This document shows, piece by piece, positions 49,657-59,362 of a stretch of DNA of 64,000 bases. The translations under genes and the position numbers were made by a program. The stretch lies in assembly GCF_019702945.1 (NCBI RefSeq), contig NZ_AP024749.1, positions 868,001 to 932,000 of the forward strand. Reading direction: 5' to 3'. Each line of letters starts with the position of its first letter. The first letter of the stretch is position 1. Below the pieces are notes generated by a model that searched no databases, was not told the DNA's origin, and saw nothing but the letters and a program-made list of their open reading frames with translations. The DNA comes from Flavobacterium okayamense. GTDB taxonomy: Bacteria; Bacteroidota; Bacteroidia; Flavobacteriales; Flavobacteriaceae.

Positions 49657-51363
49657 ATGGATAGAATAACACAAAGCTTTATTGATGAGCTATTGGAAAC
49701 AGAAGAATTAAAATCTGAAGGAGAATCAAAAGATTTTGAAAAACTGGCAAATTATTCTGTAATTTCAAATGAATACAATAAAACTTTTGATTTAAACTTT
49801 GTTACTATTGGGGATGGAGATGATACAGGTATTGATGGTATTTCTATTATAGTTAATGGAGTATTGGTTGAATCAATTGAAGAAATAGATGATTTAATTG
49901 AAAAAAACGGCTCTATTGAAGTTGATTTTGTTTTCATTCAATCAAAAACTTCATCGAGTTTTTCAACTGCAGATTTAAATACGTTTATTTATGGGGTTAA
50001 AGATTTTTTTTCAACATCTCCGAAATTAAGACGAAATGAATCTTTACAAAAATTTTGCGATTTAGCAAATCATATTTATAAGAATGCACCTAAATTAAAA
50101 AATAACCCTTCTTGTAAGCTTTTTTATGTAACAACAGGGAAATGGGTTGGAGATGTGAACTTAACAGCAATTATTAATTCGGGTAAAGAAGATCTTGAAG
50201 CTACAAATTTGTTTGAAATAGTTGATATAATTCCACTTGGAGCTAGAGAATTAGCAAAGTATTATAGAAAGACAAAAGAAAGTGTAAGTACTACAATCAA
50301 TTTTTCTAACAGAATAACAATTCCTGAAATTAATGGAATTTCAGAAGCATATATAGGATTAATACCATATGAAGAGTTTATAAAAATTGTATCAAATGAA
50401 GAACAAAATTTATTAAATGTTTTTGAAGACAATGTTAGAGATTTTCAGGGAGAAAACAATGATGTTAATAATGGAATTGCATCAACAATAACAAATTCTG
50501 GATCAGAAATCTTTAGTGTTTTGAACAATGGAATAACTATTGTTGCTAGTAAAATATCACCAACAGGTAATCAATTCACAATTACTGATTATCAAATTGT
50601 TAATGGCTGTCAAACAAGTAATGTTTTGTATAACAATAAAAATAATTCCAACATATCTAAAGTTGTAATTCCAATCAAATTGATTGCAACAGAAGATGAT
50701 GAGATTAAAACAAGAATTACATTAGCGACAAATAATCAAACTCCAATTAAAAAAGAACAATTAGCCTCTTTGACACAATTTCAAAGGAGTTTAGAGCAGT
50801 ATTACAACTCTTTTGAAGGAGATAAAAGATTATATTATGAAAGAAGGTCAAAACAATATAACTCAGATTCTAGTGTAATAAAATCAAGAATTATTACAGT
50901 TCCTTATCAAATTAAATCTTTTGCAGGTATGTTTTTAAATGAACCACATAACGTAACAAGTTATTTTGGTTCTATTGTCCGAAAATTAAATGATGGTAAA
51001 ATTCAAATTTTTGATAATGACCATATATACATCCCATATTATACAAGTGCATATGCATATTATAAGTTAGAAAATTTATTTAAAAAAGGCTTGATTGACT
51101 CTTCATATAGAAAAGTAAAATTTCATTTATTAATGTTATTCAGACTTTTAAATGAAAAAAATGAAATGCCTAAATTTAATAGTAAAAAAATTGAAGCTTA
51201 TTGTAATAATTTATTAGATATATTATCTGATGAAGAAAAAACGTTGAAGGCATTTAAAAAATGCTGTAAAGTGATTGATGAAGCAGATTTTGATAAGTCT
51301 GATAAACAAGATGTTAAGTTGGTTTCAAAAACTAAAAATTTATTAGATTATTTAAGTAAATAA
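49657..51363 (+). CDS. AIPR-family protein (abortive infection, phage resistance)
   Basis: A 568-residue protein of the AIPR family, with the diagnostic core NNGITIVA and VNGCQTSNVL (315-324). The N-terminal domain (about 1-170) carries a PD-(D/E)XK-like pattern: Asp60 in GIDGI and a QxK at 95-97 in FIQSK, which suits a nuclease of the Mrr type. AIPR proteins are found near restriction-modification and other defence genes and were named for phage resistance in lactococci. Here it stands alone between housekeeping genes and next to the tandem RNA repeats, with its own promoter. A defence role is inference. Confidence 0.85.
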   Translation: MDRITQSFIDELLETEELKSEGESKDFEKLANYSVISNEYNKTFDLNFVTIGDGDDTGIDGISIIVNGVLVESIEEIDDLIEKNGSIEVDFVFIQSKTSSSFSTADLNTFIYGVKDFFSTSPKLRRNESLQKFCDLANHIYKNAPKLKNNPSCKLFYVTTGKWVGDVNLTAIINSGKEDLEATNLFEIVDIIPLGARELAKYYRKTKESVSTTINFSNRITIPEINGISEAYIGLIPYEEFIKIVSNEEQNLLNVFEDNVRDFQGENNDVNNGIASTITNSGSEIFSVLNNGITIVASKISPTGNQFTITDYQIVNGCQTSNVLYNNKNNSNISKVVIPIKLIATEDDEIKTRITLATNNQTPIKKEQLASLTQFQRSLEQYYNSFEGDKRLYYERRSKQYNSDSSVIKSRIITVPYQIKSFAGMFLNEPHNVTSYFGSIVRKLNDGKIQIFDNDHIYIPYYTSAYAYYKLENLFKKGLIDSSYRKVKFHLLMLFRLLNEKNEMPKFNSKKIEAYCNNLLDILSDEEKTLKAFKKCCKVIDEADFDKSDKQDVKLVSKTKNLLDYLSK

Positions 51364-51369
51364 TTTGTT

Positions 51370-51408
51370 AATCGGTACAATTTTTAAATTTTGTGCCGAT
51401 TATATTTT
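51370..51408. terminator. Terminator-like hairpin between convergent AIPR and mfd
   Basis: AATCGGTACAA (51370-51380) pairs with TTGTGCCGATT (51391-51401) with one G-U pair; the following tract is T-rich but interrupted. It serves the convergent genes. Confidence 0.65.
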
Positions 51409-54400
51409 AAAACCCCTTCAACAATTCCAACGCTTTCGTTACACTTTTTACATTATCAAAAGACAACAATAAACGTAAACCATTTTTAGTTTGTTTTTCT
51501 TTTATTTTGCAAATATTTCCGTTTTGTTGGGCAAATTGCAACACTTTCATAAAACGGTTGCTTTGGTAAAAATCACTTTGTTGGTCACTAATAAAATAGC
51601 CTACCATTTTACCTTGTTTTAAAATCAATTTTTCAATTCCCATTGCGGTAGCTTTCCACTTAATGCGAACACTATTTAAAAGCGCCAATGCAGGTTTAGG
51701 CAAAGGTCCAAAACGGTCAACTAGTTTTTGTTCAAAACGTTCTAATTCTTCTTCCGTTTTAATGTTACTTAACTCGTTATAAAGATTTAAACGTTCGGTA
51801 ATATTGTTAATGTATTCATCAGGAAACAACAACTCAAAATCAGAATCAATTTGTATTTCTTTTACAAATTCTTTGGTTTCAATATCGTTTTCTTCGGCAT
51901 ACAAATCTTTAAATTCATTTTCTTTCAATTCATCTATGGCTTCATTCATGATTTTTTGGTAGGTTTCAAAACCAATTTCATTAATAAATCCACTTTGTTC
52001 GCCACCTAATAAATCGCCAGCACCACGAATTTCTAAATCTTTCATCGCAATGTTAAAACCACTTCCTAATTCGCTAAATTGTTCCAGAGCCGTAATACGT
52101 TTTTGTGCTTCACTCGTCATCATCGAATACGGTGGCGTAATGAAATAACAAAATGCTTTTTTATTGCTTCGGCCAACACGACCTCGCATTTGGTGCAAAT
52201 CGGAAAGTCCGAAATTATTCGCATTGTTTATGAAAATCGTATTTGCATTAGGTACATCTAAACCACTTTCTACAATAGTTGTTGCCACTAAAACATCAAA
52301 TTCGCCTTCCATGAAAGCTAGCATTAATTCTTCTAACTTTTTCCCATCCATTTGTCCGTGACCTATGCCTACTTTTGCTCCAGGAACCAATCGCTGAATC
52401 ATTCCCGCAACCTCCTTAATGTTTTCAATTCGGTTGTTGATGAAATAAACTTGTCCGCCACGTTGAATTTCATACGAAATCGCATCGCGAATAATCTCTT
52501 CATGAAAACGAACCACTTGCGTTTCGATTGGATATCTGTTTGGCGGTGGCGTGGTAATCACCGATAAATCTCGAGCCGCCATTAAAGAAAACTGAAGTGT
52601 TCTCGGAATTGGAGTTGCCGTTAAAGTTAACGTATCAACATTGGTTGCAATCGTTTTTAATTTATCTTTTACGTTTACGCCAAATTTCTGTTCTTCATCA
52701 ATAATCAGTAAACCTAAATTCTTGAACTGTACATTTTTATTTACCAATTGATGCGTTCCAATGATAATATCAACTTTACCTTCTTCTAATGCTTTTAAAG
52801 TTTCCGATTTTTGTTTTGCAGTTCTAAATCGGTTTAAGTAATTCACCGTAACCGGCATATCTTTTAAACGTTCCGAAAACGTACGATAGTGTTGGTACGC
52901 CAAAATAGTAGTGGGAACTAAAATAGCGACTTGTTTGCCATTATCAACCGCTTTAAATGCCGCACGAATCGCGACTTCTGTTTTCCCAAAACCAACATCG
53001 CCACAAACCAAGCGATCCATTGGTCTTTCGCTTTCCATGTCGGCTTTTACATCAGCTGTAGCCGTAATTTGATCAGGAGTATCTTCATAAATAAATGAAC
53101 TCTCTAATTCTTTTTGTAAATAGCTATCGGGCGCATATTGAAAACCTTTGTCTAATCTTCGTTTTGCATACAGCTGAATCAAATTGAAAGCAATATGTTT
53201 AACACGTGCTTTGGTTTTTTGTTTTAAGGTTTTCCAAGCACTACTTCCTAATTTGTAAATCTTAGGCGGAGTGCCATCTTTTCCGTTGTATTTTGAAATC
53301 TTGTGAAGCGAGTGGATACTTACATACACAATGTCATTATCGGCATACACTAATTTAATGGCTTCTTGTTTTTTGCCTTCGACATCTATTTTTTGTAAAC
53401 CACCAAATTTCCCAATTCCGTGATCGATATGCGTTACATAATCGCCAACAGAAAGTGAAGTCAATTCTTTTAACGTAATGGTTTGCTTTTTAGAATAACC
53501 ATTCTTGATATTGAACTTATGATAGCGTTCAAAAATTTGATGATCAGTATAACAAACGATGCGGTTTTCATCGTCTATAAAACCTTGGTATAAAGGTAAA
53601 ACGATGGTTTTATATTGTTTACGAATGCTTTCATGTTGCTCTTCATCAATACTTTCAAATATATCATGAAAACGATTCACTTGATTTTCATTGGAACAAC
53701 ATAAATAATTGGTAAATCCGTTAAAGTGATTTTCACTCAAGTTGTTCAATAACAAATCAAATTGTTTGTTAAATGAAGGTTGTGGTTGTGTATGAAACTC
53801 GAATTTCTTTTCGGTTTCAAAAACAGGATTTTTATCCAATTCAATCACTGTAAAATCTAAAGCTTTCTTTAAAAACGACTTTTGATTTACAAATAATTCT
53901 TCAGGTTGACTGTGTTTGATATCAGCCGATAATTTTTCGAAAGCTTCATTGGCTTTGCCAAATAATTTATCTAATTGTTGCCCAAGAAAATCGGTATTCT
54001 GAATCAATAAAACTGTTTTCTCGTTGATGTATTCTAAGAAGCTTTCTCGGTTTTCTTCCAATAATTTATTCTCAACATTTGGAATGATATTGATTTTCTT
54101 TAGTTTTTCAACCGATAGTTGGGTTTCTACATCAAACGTTCGAATACTATCGACTTCGTCACCAAAAAATTCAATTCGATACGGATTGTCATTAGAAAAC
54201 GAAAACACATCGATAATTCCACCTCGAACCGAGAATTCTCCTGGTTCGGTTACAAAATCGACACGTTTAAAATTGTATTCAAATAAAGTTTCGTTGATAA
54301 AGTCAATGGATAAATTATCGTTAACCGATATTTTCAACGTGTTTTTTTCAAGTTCTTTTCGCGTTACCACTTTTTCAAAAACCGCTTCGGCATATGAAAC

Positions 54401-54760
54401 AATAATAGCGGGTTTTTTACGTGAATTAATTCGGTTTAAAACTTCCGCACGAAGCAAAACATTCGCATTATCAGTTTCTTCAATTTGATAAGGTCGGCGA
54501 TACGAACCCGGATAGAAAAGAACATCGTCTTTGTTTACTAATAATTCTAAATCGTTTAAATAATAAGCAGCTTCTTCTTTATCATTGAACAACAATAAAA
54601 ACGGCAATTCACTTTGTTTGAACAAAGCAGTTGTAACAAATGATAGAGAGGAACCCGTTAAACCATTCACTGCGATTTTTTTACGCGAAGTAAAAGCATC
54701 AGCAATTAGATTGATTTTTGGATTTTGTATATAGGAATTTAAAATATCGGTTTTACTCAA
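51407..54760 (-). CDS. mfd: Transcription-repair coupling factor
   Basis: A 1117-residue DNA translocase that removes stalled RNA polymerase and recruits UvrA. Order of domains: UvrB-like N-terminal part (about 1-330), RNA polymerase-interacting CarD-like module (about 435-510, with LSVGDYVTHIDHGIGKF), helicase domains with Walker A GDVGFGKTEVA (about 585) and DEEQKFG (about 687), and a C-terminal TRCF domain (about 990-1110). Length is close to the E. coli protein (1148). Its start is 2 nt from the stop of the upstream lipoprotein gene. Confidence 0.97.
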   Translation of the reverse strand: MSKTDILNSYIQNPKINLIADAFTSRKKIAVNGLTGSSLSFVTTALFKQSELPFLLLFNDKEEAAYYLNDLELLVNKDDVLFYPGSYRRPYQIEETDNANVLLRAEVLNRINSRKKPAIIVSYAEAVFEKVVTRKELEKNTLKISVNDNLSIDFINETLFEYNFKRVDFVTEPGEFSVRGGIIDVFSFSNDNPYRIEFFGDEVDSIRTFDVETQLSVEKLKKINIIPNVENKLLEENRESFLEYINEKTVLLIQNTDFLGQQLDKLFGKANEAFEKLSADIKHSQPEELFVNQKSFLKKALDFTVIELDKNPVFETEKKFEFHTQPQPSFNKQFDLLLNNLSENHFNGFTNYLCCSNENQVNRFHDIFESIDEEQHESIRKQYKTIVLPLYQGFIDDENRIVCYTDHQIFERYHKFNIKNGYSKKQTITLKELTSLSVGDYVTHIDHGIGKFGGLQKIDVEGKKQEAIKLVYADNDIVYVSIHSLHKISKYNGKDGTPPKIYKLGSSAWKTLKQKTKARVKHIAFNLIQLYAKRRLDKGFQYAPDSYLQKELESSFIYEDTPDQITATADVKADMESERPMDRLVCGDVGFGKTEVAIRAAFKAVDNGKQVAILVPTTILAYQHYRTFSERLKDMPVTVNYLNRFRTAKQKSETLKALEEGKVDIIIGTHQLVNKNVQFKNLGLLIIDEEQKFGVNVKDKLKTIATNVDTLTLTATPIPRTLQFSLMAARDLSVITTPPPNRYPIETQVVRFHEEIIRDAISYEIQRGGQVYFINNRIENIKEVAGMIQRLVPGAKVGIGHGQMDGKKLEELMLAFMEGEFDVLVATTIVESGLDVPNANTIFINNANNFGLSDLHQMRGRVGRSNKKAFCYFITPPYSMMTSEAQKRITALEQFSELGSGFNIAMKDLEIRGAGDLLGGEQSGFINEIGFETYQKIMNEAIDELKENEFKDLYAEENDIETKEFVKEIQIDSDFELLFPDEYINNITERLNLYNELSNIKTEEELERFEQKLVDRFGPLPKPALALLNSVRIKWKATAMGIEKLILKQGKMVGYFISDQQSDFYQSNRFMKVLQFAQQNGNICKIKEKQTKNGLRLLLSFDNVKSVTKALELLKGF

Positions 54761-54762
54761 AG

Positions 54763-55413
54763 CTACTTTCTTTTAAAAGGAGTTTTTTTACGTTCCGTAT
54801 TATTGTTTTGTTGTCCAGTAGAATCTATTTTTTCAAGATTTTCTTCAAAAAAAGAAGAACTTGCCATACGTGTAGTATCTAAAGCACGAATCATTTCTTC
54901 TTCGCCAATTTCTGTAGGTATTGCCTCTTTAATATGAATTTCTTCGATTTGAATGTATACACTTTTTATTTCTTCATTAATTGTTTTAATAAGTGATGTT
55001 ACCTTTTTTTCAGGAATCACTTGTAAATGCATATATGTATTTAAAGAATTCAATTGTGTGTCTAATGTGATTAAACGGCTTCTTACTTGCGGATTGTTAT
55101 ATTTTTCAGGTACTGTTACATGTAAGCTATCGGCTCTTTGGGCAACATTCTTAATTTTCATTTGAAATGCTAAGAGCGACGTTTTTGGTTTTTGTTCCAA
55201 TTCTTTTTGAAATTGATTCCAATTTTCCCAGTTCTTTAGAGTGTTTTCAATTTCAGGGCGCGCCTTTGGAAACACAAAATTCCATTCTTTAGAAATAGTT
55301 TTGAAAACTTGTTCGTTTCTAGCCTTTGTTTTTTCCGAATCGGCATCCAAATCGGAGAAATTATTACAAGCGGCTAAAACCAAAACGAATAGAATACTGT
55401 AAATGAATTTCAT
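54763..55413 (-). CDS. Unknown lipoprotein
   Basis: A 216-residue protein with a lipoprotein signal peptide (FVLVLAACNNF). The mature part is helical and charged, with a probable coiled coil (RSRLITLDTQLNSLNTYMHL, KVTSLIKTINEEIKSVYIQI) and a disordered basic tail. It precedes mfd by 2 nt and is likely co-transcribed with it, although they work in different compartments. A TACTTTTG box lies on the minus strand (55453-55460) with a TTG at a slightly long 24-nt spacing. Function unknown. Confidence 0.75.
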   Translation of the reverse strand: MKFIYSILFVLVLAACNNFSDLDADSEKTKARNEQVFKTISKEWNFVFPKARPEIENTLKNWENWNQFQKELEQKPKTSLLAFQMKIKNVAQRADSLHVTVPEKYNNPQVRSRLITLDTQLNSLNTYMHLQVIPEKKVTSLIKTINEEIKSVYIQIEEIHIKEAIPTEIGEEEMIRALDTTRMASSSFFEENLEKIDSTGQQNNNTERKKTPFKRK

Positions 55414-55548
55414 GTTTTACTGTGATAGTAATTTTAAAATGTAAATATACCGCAAAAGTATAAATCTTTAGGTTAAAAAATTCACAAATAGAAGCTTAAA
55501 ACAGCATTAAATTTTATTAGATTCTCAAAAATCGCTTCTAAAAATAAG

Positions 55549-55556
55549 TATATTTG
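55549..55556 (+). promoter_or_regulatory. -7 box of the threonine dehydrogenase gene
   Basis: TATATTTG matches TAnnTTTG 25 nt before the start. No TTG is present at the expected spacing. Confidence 0.4.
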
Positions 55557-55581
55557 TAAAGGCAAACTTAACTAACTAAAA

Positions 55582-56535
55582 ATGCAAACCAAAATATTAA
55601 TTATTGGTGCTTGTGGTCAAATAGGCACTGAGCTTACTGCTAAACTTCGCGAAACCTACGGTGTTGAAAATGTAATTGCTTCAGATATACGTAAACTAGA
55701 AAATGATGTCGTAAATAATGGAATTTTTGAAGTTGTAAATGCATTAGATTTTAACCAAATTCAAAACTTAGTGGAGCAATATCAAATTACCGATGTATAT
55801 TTAATGGCGGCTTTACTTTCGGCAACTGCTGAAAAGAATCCTGCATTTGCTTGGGATTTGAATATGAATTCGTTGTTTCATGTTTTGAATTTAGCAAAAG
55901 ACGGAAAAATTCAAAAGATATTTTGGCCTTCAAGTATTGCTGTTTTTGGTCCAACAACACCAAGAGAAAATACACCACAATATACCGTTATGGAGCCTTC
56001 AACCGTTTACGGAATTTCGAAGCAAGCAGGAGAAAGATGGTGCGAATATTACAACAAACAATACGGAGTTGATGTAAGAAGTATTCGTTATCCAGGTTTA
56101 ATTAGTTGGAGTACTGAACCAGGCGGCGGAACTACAGATTATGCGGTTGATATTTACCACAAAGCAATTACCGATGGTAAGTTTACAAGTTTCTTATCTG
56201 AAAATTCGGCGTTACCCATGATGTATATGGACGATGCTATTAAAGCAACGATAAGTATTATGCAAGCGCCAGCAGAGCAGATTAAAATTCGTTCTTCATA
56301 CAATTTATCAGCGATGAGTTTTACACCAAAAGAAGTGGCTGAAGAAATTAAAAAGCATTATCCAAGTTTTACCATAGATTATGACCCAGATTTCCGCCAG
56401 AAAATTGCGGATAGTTGGCCAGCAAGTATAGATGATTCGTCGGCAAGAGAAGATTGGGGTTGGAAAAACGATTACGATTTAGAAAATATGACGGTTGAAA
56501 TGTTCAAGAATTTGAAGGAGTATATTTATAGTTAA
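55582..56535 (+). CDS. L-threonine 3-dehydrogenase, SDR type
   Basis: A 317-residue NAD-dependent enzyme of the extended SDR family, of the kind described from Flavobacterium frigidimaris, oxidising L-threonine to 2-amino-3-oxobutyrate. The NAD loop is GACGQIG (9-15), the catalytic residues are Tyr143 and Lys147 (STVYGISKQ), and the segment PGGGTTDYAVDIYHKA is typical of this subgroup. It differs from the zinc-dependent Tdh of E. coli, so I give no symbol. Other UDP-sugar epimerase-like functions are less likely. Confidence 0.88.
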   Translation: MQTKILIIGACGQIGTELTAKLRETYGVENVIASDIRKLENDVVNNGIFEVVNALDFNQIQNLVEQYQITDVYLMAALLSATAEKNPAFAWDLNMNSLFHVLNLAKDGKIQKIFWPSSIAVFGPTTPRENTPQYTVMEPSTVYGISKQAGERWCEYYNKQYGVDVRSIRYPGLISWSTEPGGGTTDYAVDIYHKAITDGKFTSFLSENSALPMMYMDDAIKATISIMQAPAEQIKIRSSYNLSAMSFTPKEVAEEIKKHYPSFTIDYDPDFRQKIADSWPASIDDSSAREDWGWKNDYDLENMTVEMFKNLKEYIYS

Positions 56536-56550
56536 TTTAATTTTTAAACT

Positions 56551-57045
56551 ATGTTTAAAATTTCAAACTTAAAAGTATCAACTTTTCTTATTTTATTTTT
56601 CAGTTTTTTTTATTCATTTTCACAATCAAATCATAAAATTAACTACATCAGATTTAGTTATAAAATTTCTAATATTGTATTTAGTGATGTGGATGTTACA
56701 ATAAATGAAGACTTTTCAAGCCGAAAAGTAAAATACCACATGGATATTGTGAATTATGATGGAATGACAAAGATTAGTAGAAGAAAAACTTTAAATGAGG
56801 AAGATTTTAAGAAAATTGTAGAAGCATTAAATAGATTAAAAATTTCTGAGATTATCGAAAATTTTGAGACAGGTTTAGATGGTACACATACAGAAATTGA
56901 GTTTGGTACTTTTTTTTATAACACAATTAATTTAAAACTTTGGGGAGTTCATAAGAGTCAAAAAGAAACTACTTTGAAAAGTTTTATTGAAGTTGTAGAA
57001 TTAATTTTAGATTTTGCCAAAATTAAAATTGAAGATTATAACTAG
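56551..57045 (+). CDS. Unknown exported protein
   Basis: A 164-residue protein with a signal peptide (VSTFLILFFSFFYSFSQS). The mature part is a likely beta protein with a central RRKTLNEEDFKKIVEALNRL helix; no motif recognised. It starts 15 nt after the threonine dehydrogenase stop and ends 5 nt before the convergent SnoaL-like gene, with no room for a terminator between them. Confidence 0.65.
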   Translation: MFKISNLKVSTFLILFFSFFYSFSQSNHKINYIRFSYKISNIVFSDVDVTINEDFSSRKVKYHMDIVNYDGMTKISRRKTLNEEDFKKIVEALNRLKISEIIENFETGLDGTHTEIEFGTFFYNTINLKLWGVHKSQKETTLKSFIEVVELILDFAKIKIEDYN

Positions 57046-57050
57046 AGTTT

Positions 57051-57545
57051 TTATTTCAACTTATCAATCAAAGCGTCTTCTATAGGCGCTTTTATTTTTA
57101 TCACTTCATTTGTATTATCGTTAGGAATTGTCATTGATAATACATAATGTTTAATTTTCCACTTGTTGTTAATTTTTTGTATAACACCACTTCCTCTACA
57201 AATTTTCATTTGTGTATTTAACAATTCGTCAAACCAAGCGGTTTTATAATCTTTAGAAAAGTAAATATTACGTTCTAATGCTATAAAATTCCAAGCGCTG
57301 CCTTTATCAAAATAGGGTTTTGCAAATGCTATAAATTCAGCTTTATTCCAATTCTCAGTTGCATCGGTTCCAATGAAAATAGATTCTTCCGCCATGGCAT
57401 TAAAATAGTTGTCAAAATTAGCTTCGGCCGCCGCTTTGTGCCAATTGTCTAATAATAAATTAATGCTGTTTTTTTCTGAAGTTAAATCTTTTGTTGACGA
57501 ACAACTTGCAAGAATTATTGCGAATAGAAATACTAATTTTTTCAT
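57051..57545 (-). CDS. SnoaL/NTF2-like lipoprotein
   Basis: A 164-residue protein with a lipoprotein signal peptide (FLFAIILASCSSTK) and a single NTF2-like domain (about 25-140: LLLDNWHKAAAEANFDNYFN, EESIFIGTDATE). Such cone-shaped domains bind small ligands or act as enzymes; nothing here indicates which. A TATATTTG box on the minus strand (57560-57567) directly abuts the T-run of the terminator upstream. Confidence 0.75.
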   Translation of the reverse strand: MKKLVFLFAIILASCSSTKDLTSEKNSINLLLDNWHKAAAEANFDNYFNAMAEESIFIGTDATENWNKAEFIAFAKPYFDKGSAWNFIALERNIYFSKDYKTAWFDELLNTQMKICRGSGVIQKINNKWKIKHYVLSMTIPNDNTNEVIKIKAPIEDALIDKLK

Positions 57546-57566
57546 GGATGGATTTTATTCAAATAT

Positions 57567-57596
57567 ACAAAAAACGCTACCGAATGGGTAGCGTTT
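57567..57596 (-). terminator. Intrinsic terminator of the OmpA-like gene
   Basis: AAACGCTACC pairs with GGTAGCGTTT across 5 nt; on the minus strand a T-run follows. It lies 21 nt after the OmpA-like stop codon. Confidence 0.9.
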
Positions 57597-57617
57597 GTAT
57601 TATCAAAAAAAGAAAAA

Positions 57618-58583
57618 TTACATTTCGCTCATTAGCTTTGTAATCTCGTCTAATTTAGGTGTTAAGATAATTTCAATTCTTCTGTTTTTAGCTTTTCCTT
57701 CAGCAGTTTCATTTCCAGCTAACGGAGCAAACTCACTACGACCTGCAGCCGTTAAATTCTTCTTATCAATTCCTTTGTTTTCCGATAAGATATTTACAAT
57801 TGCAGTTGCACGTTTTGTAGATAAATCCCAGTTGTTTTCAACTCCACCACCAATTGTGCCTACAATTTTGTCATTATCAGTATGTCCTTCAATTAAAACG
57901 GAGATTTCAGGATTTTCAGCCAATACGTTTCCTAGAGCTTTAACTGCTTTTTTACCTTCGGCACCAACTGTCCAACTTCCCGATTCGAATAATAATTTGT
58001 TCTCCATAGAAACGTAAACTTTACCGTTACGATTTTCTACTGTTAAACCTTTACCTTCAAATGCATTTAACGCTTTTGATAAAGATTCTTTTAATTTGTT
58101 CATAGCTGCTTCTTTGTCAGCCATCATTTTTTCTAATTCTGCTAAACGAGTTGAAGAAGCCTCTAAATCTGTTTTTAATTTATTCAAACGCTCTTGTTCA
58201 GCATTTAAAGCTTTTTGTTTCGCTTCTAATTCTGCTAACAATTCACGGTTTTTCTTCATGTTGCTTTCTAGAGCATCATTACTGTTTTTTTCAAGTGCCG
58301 CGTAAGAAGATTTTAAATTGTCAAGACTTTTCTTAGTCGCTGCATAATCATTAGCAAGTTTATCTCTTTCGGCTTTAGTTTTATCTAATTCTGTTTGAAG
58401 ATTGTTTTTTTCTAATTCTAAGTTGTTTTTTTGAAACGTTAAATCTTCATTTTCATCAGCTAAAGCATTGCGCTCTTTTTTCAAATCGGCATATTTGCTT
58501 TCTAAATCTTGGTAGATTTTTTTAGAAACACATGAAGTAGTTAATCCTAAAACTACCATGGCAAGGGCAACTTTTCTTATCAT
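57618..58583 (-). CDS. OmpA-family lipoprotein with a coiled coil
   Basis: A 321-residue outer-membrane lipoprotein: lipobox at Cys18 (VVLGLTTSCVSKK), a long heptad-rich coiled coil (about 25-180) and a C-terminal OmpA peptidoglycan-binding domain (about 190-315, with VLIEGHTDND and the NRRIEIIL end). It should tie the outer membrane to the cell wall through a long spacer. It follows exonuclease III by 17 nt on the same strand, so it may be read from an upstream promoter. Confidence 0.92.
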   Translation of the reverse strand: MIRKVALAMVVLGLTTSCVSKKIYQDLESKYADLKKERNALADENEDLTFQKNNLELEKNNLQTELDKTKAERDKLANDYAATKKSLDNLKSSYAALEKNSNDALESNMKKNRELLAELEAKQKALNAEQERLNKLKTDLEASSTRLAELEKMMADKEAAMNKLKESLSKALNAFEGKGLTVENRNGKVYVSMENKLLFESGSWTVGAEGKKAVKALGNVLAENPEISVLIEGHTDNDKIVGTIGGGVENNWDLSTKRATAIVNILSENKGIDKKNLTAAGRSEFAPLAGNETAEGKAKNRRIEIILTPKLDEITKLMSEM

Positions 58584-58600
58584 AATTTAAATTTTTAATA

Positions 58601-59362
58601 TTAAAGTAATTCTAAAACAACCGGACAATGGTCGGAATGTTTGGCTTCGGGTAAAATAAAAGCGCGGCTAATTTTATCTTTTAAAGGTTCAGCAGCTAAA
58701 CAATAATCGATTCTCCAACCTTTATTGTTGTTACGAGCATTAGCACGATAACTCCACCAACTGTAATTGTGAGGTTCTTTATTTAAAAAACGAAAAGTAT
58801 CGATGAATCCGCTTTTCATAAAACCATCGAGCCAAGCTCTTTCTTCAGGTAAAAATCCAGAAACTTTAGCATTGCGAATTGGATCGTGAATGTCTATTGC
58901 TTCATGGCAAATATTGTAATCACCACAAATGACTAAGTTTGGAACTTCTTTTTTCAAAGCATCAATATACTTTTGAAAATCATCCATATATTGAAACTTA
59001 TGGTCAAGTCTGTCGATATTTGTGCCCGAAGGCAAGTATAAACTCATCACAGAAACATTTTCAAAATCGGCACGAAGATTTCGTCCTTCTTTGTCCATGT
59101 AATCAATTCCAGTTCCAAAAACAACATTTTTAGGTTCTGTTTTCGAAAGTATTGCAACGCCACTATATCCTTTTTTTTCAGCAGAGAAATAGTATTGGTA
59201 AGGATATCCAGCAGCTTCAATTTCCATTTTAGGAATTTGATCTTCAGTGGCTTTTATTTCTTGTAGACAAATAATATCTGGATTTGCTTGCTGTAACCAA
59301 TCTAAAAATCCTTTAGAAATTGCAGCGCGAATTCCGTTTACATTGTACGATATAATTTTCAT
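58601..59362 (-). CDS. xth: Exodeoxyribonuclease III
   Basis: A 253-residue Mg-dependent AP endonuclease and 3'-5' exonuclease of base-excision repair. Catalytic residues are evident: Asn7 (ISYNVNGIR), Glu35 (ICLQEIKA), GDYNICHE in the middle and the C-terminal SDHCPV. I start at the ATG at 59362, which gives the standard N-terminus MKIISYNVNG; an earlier in-frame ATG at 59440 adds a hydrophobic 26-residue stretch absent in the family. A TATTTTTG box (59384-59391, minus) lies upstream of this start. Confidence 0.95.
   Translation of the reverse strand: MKIISYNVNGIRAAISKGFLDWLQQANPDIICLQEIKATEDQIPKMEIEAAGYPYQYYFSAEKKGYSGVAILSKTEPKNVVFGTGIDYMDKEGRNLRADFENVSVMSLYLPSGTNIDRLDHKFQYMDDFQKYIDALKKEVPNLVICGDYNICHEAIDIHDPIRNAKVSGFLPEERAWLDGFMKSGFIDTFRFLNKEPHNYSWWSYRANARNNNKGWRIDYCLAAEPLKDKISRAFILPEAKHSDHCPVVLELL

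Noticed and set aside
54024..54488. Long antisense open frame (154 codons) inside mfd
   Set aside because: It lies wholly opposite the conserved mfd coding sequence, its product is low-complexity Ser/Phe-rich, and it has no promoter or start context. It is a shadow frame.
57595..58017. Antisense open frame (140 codons) over the OmpA-like gene
   Set aside because: It is opposite a clearly conserved OmpA domain and covers its stop and terminator region; composition is typical of a shadow frame.
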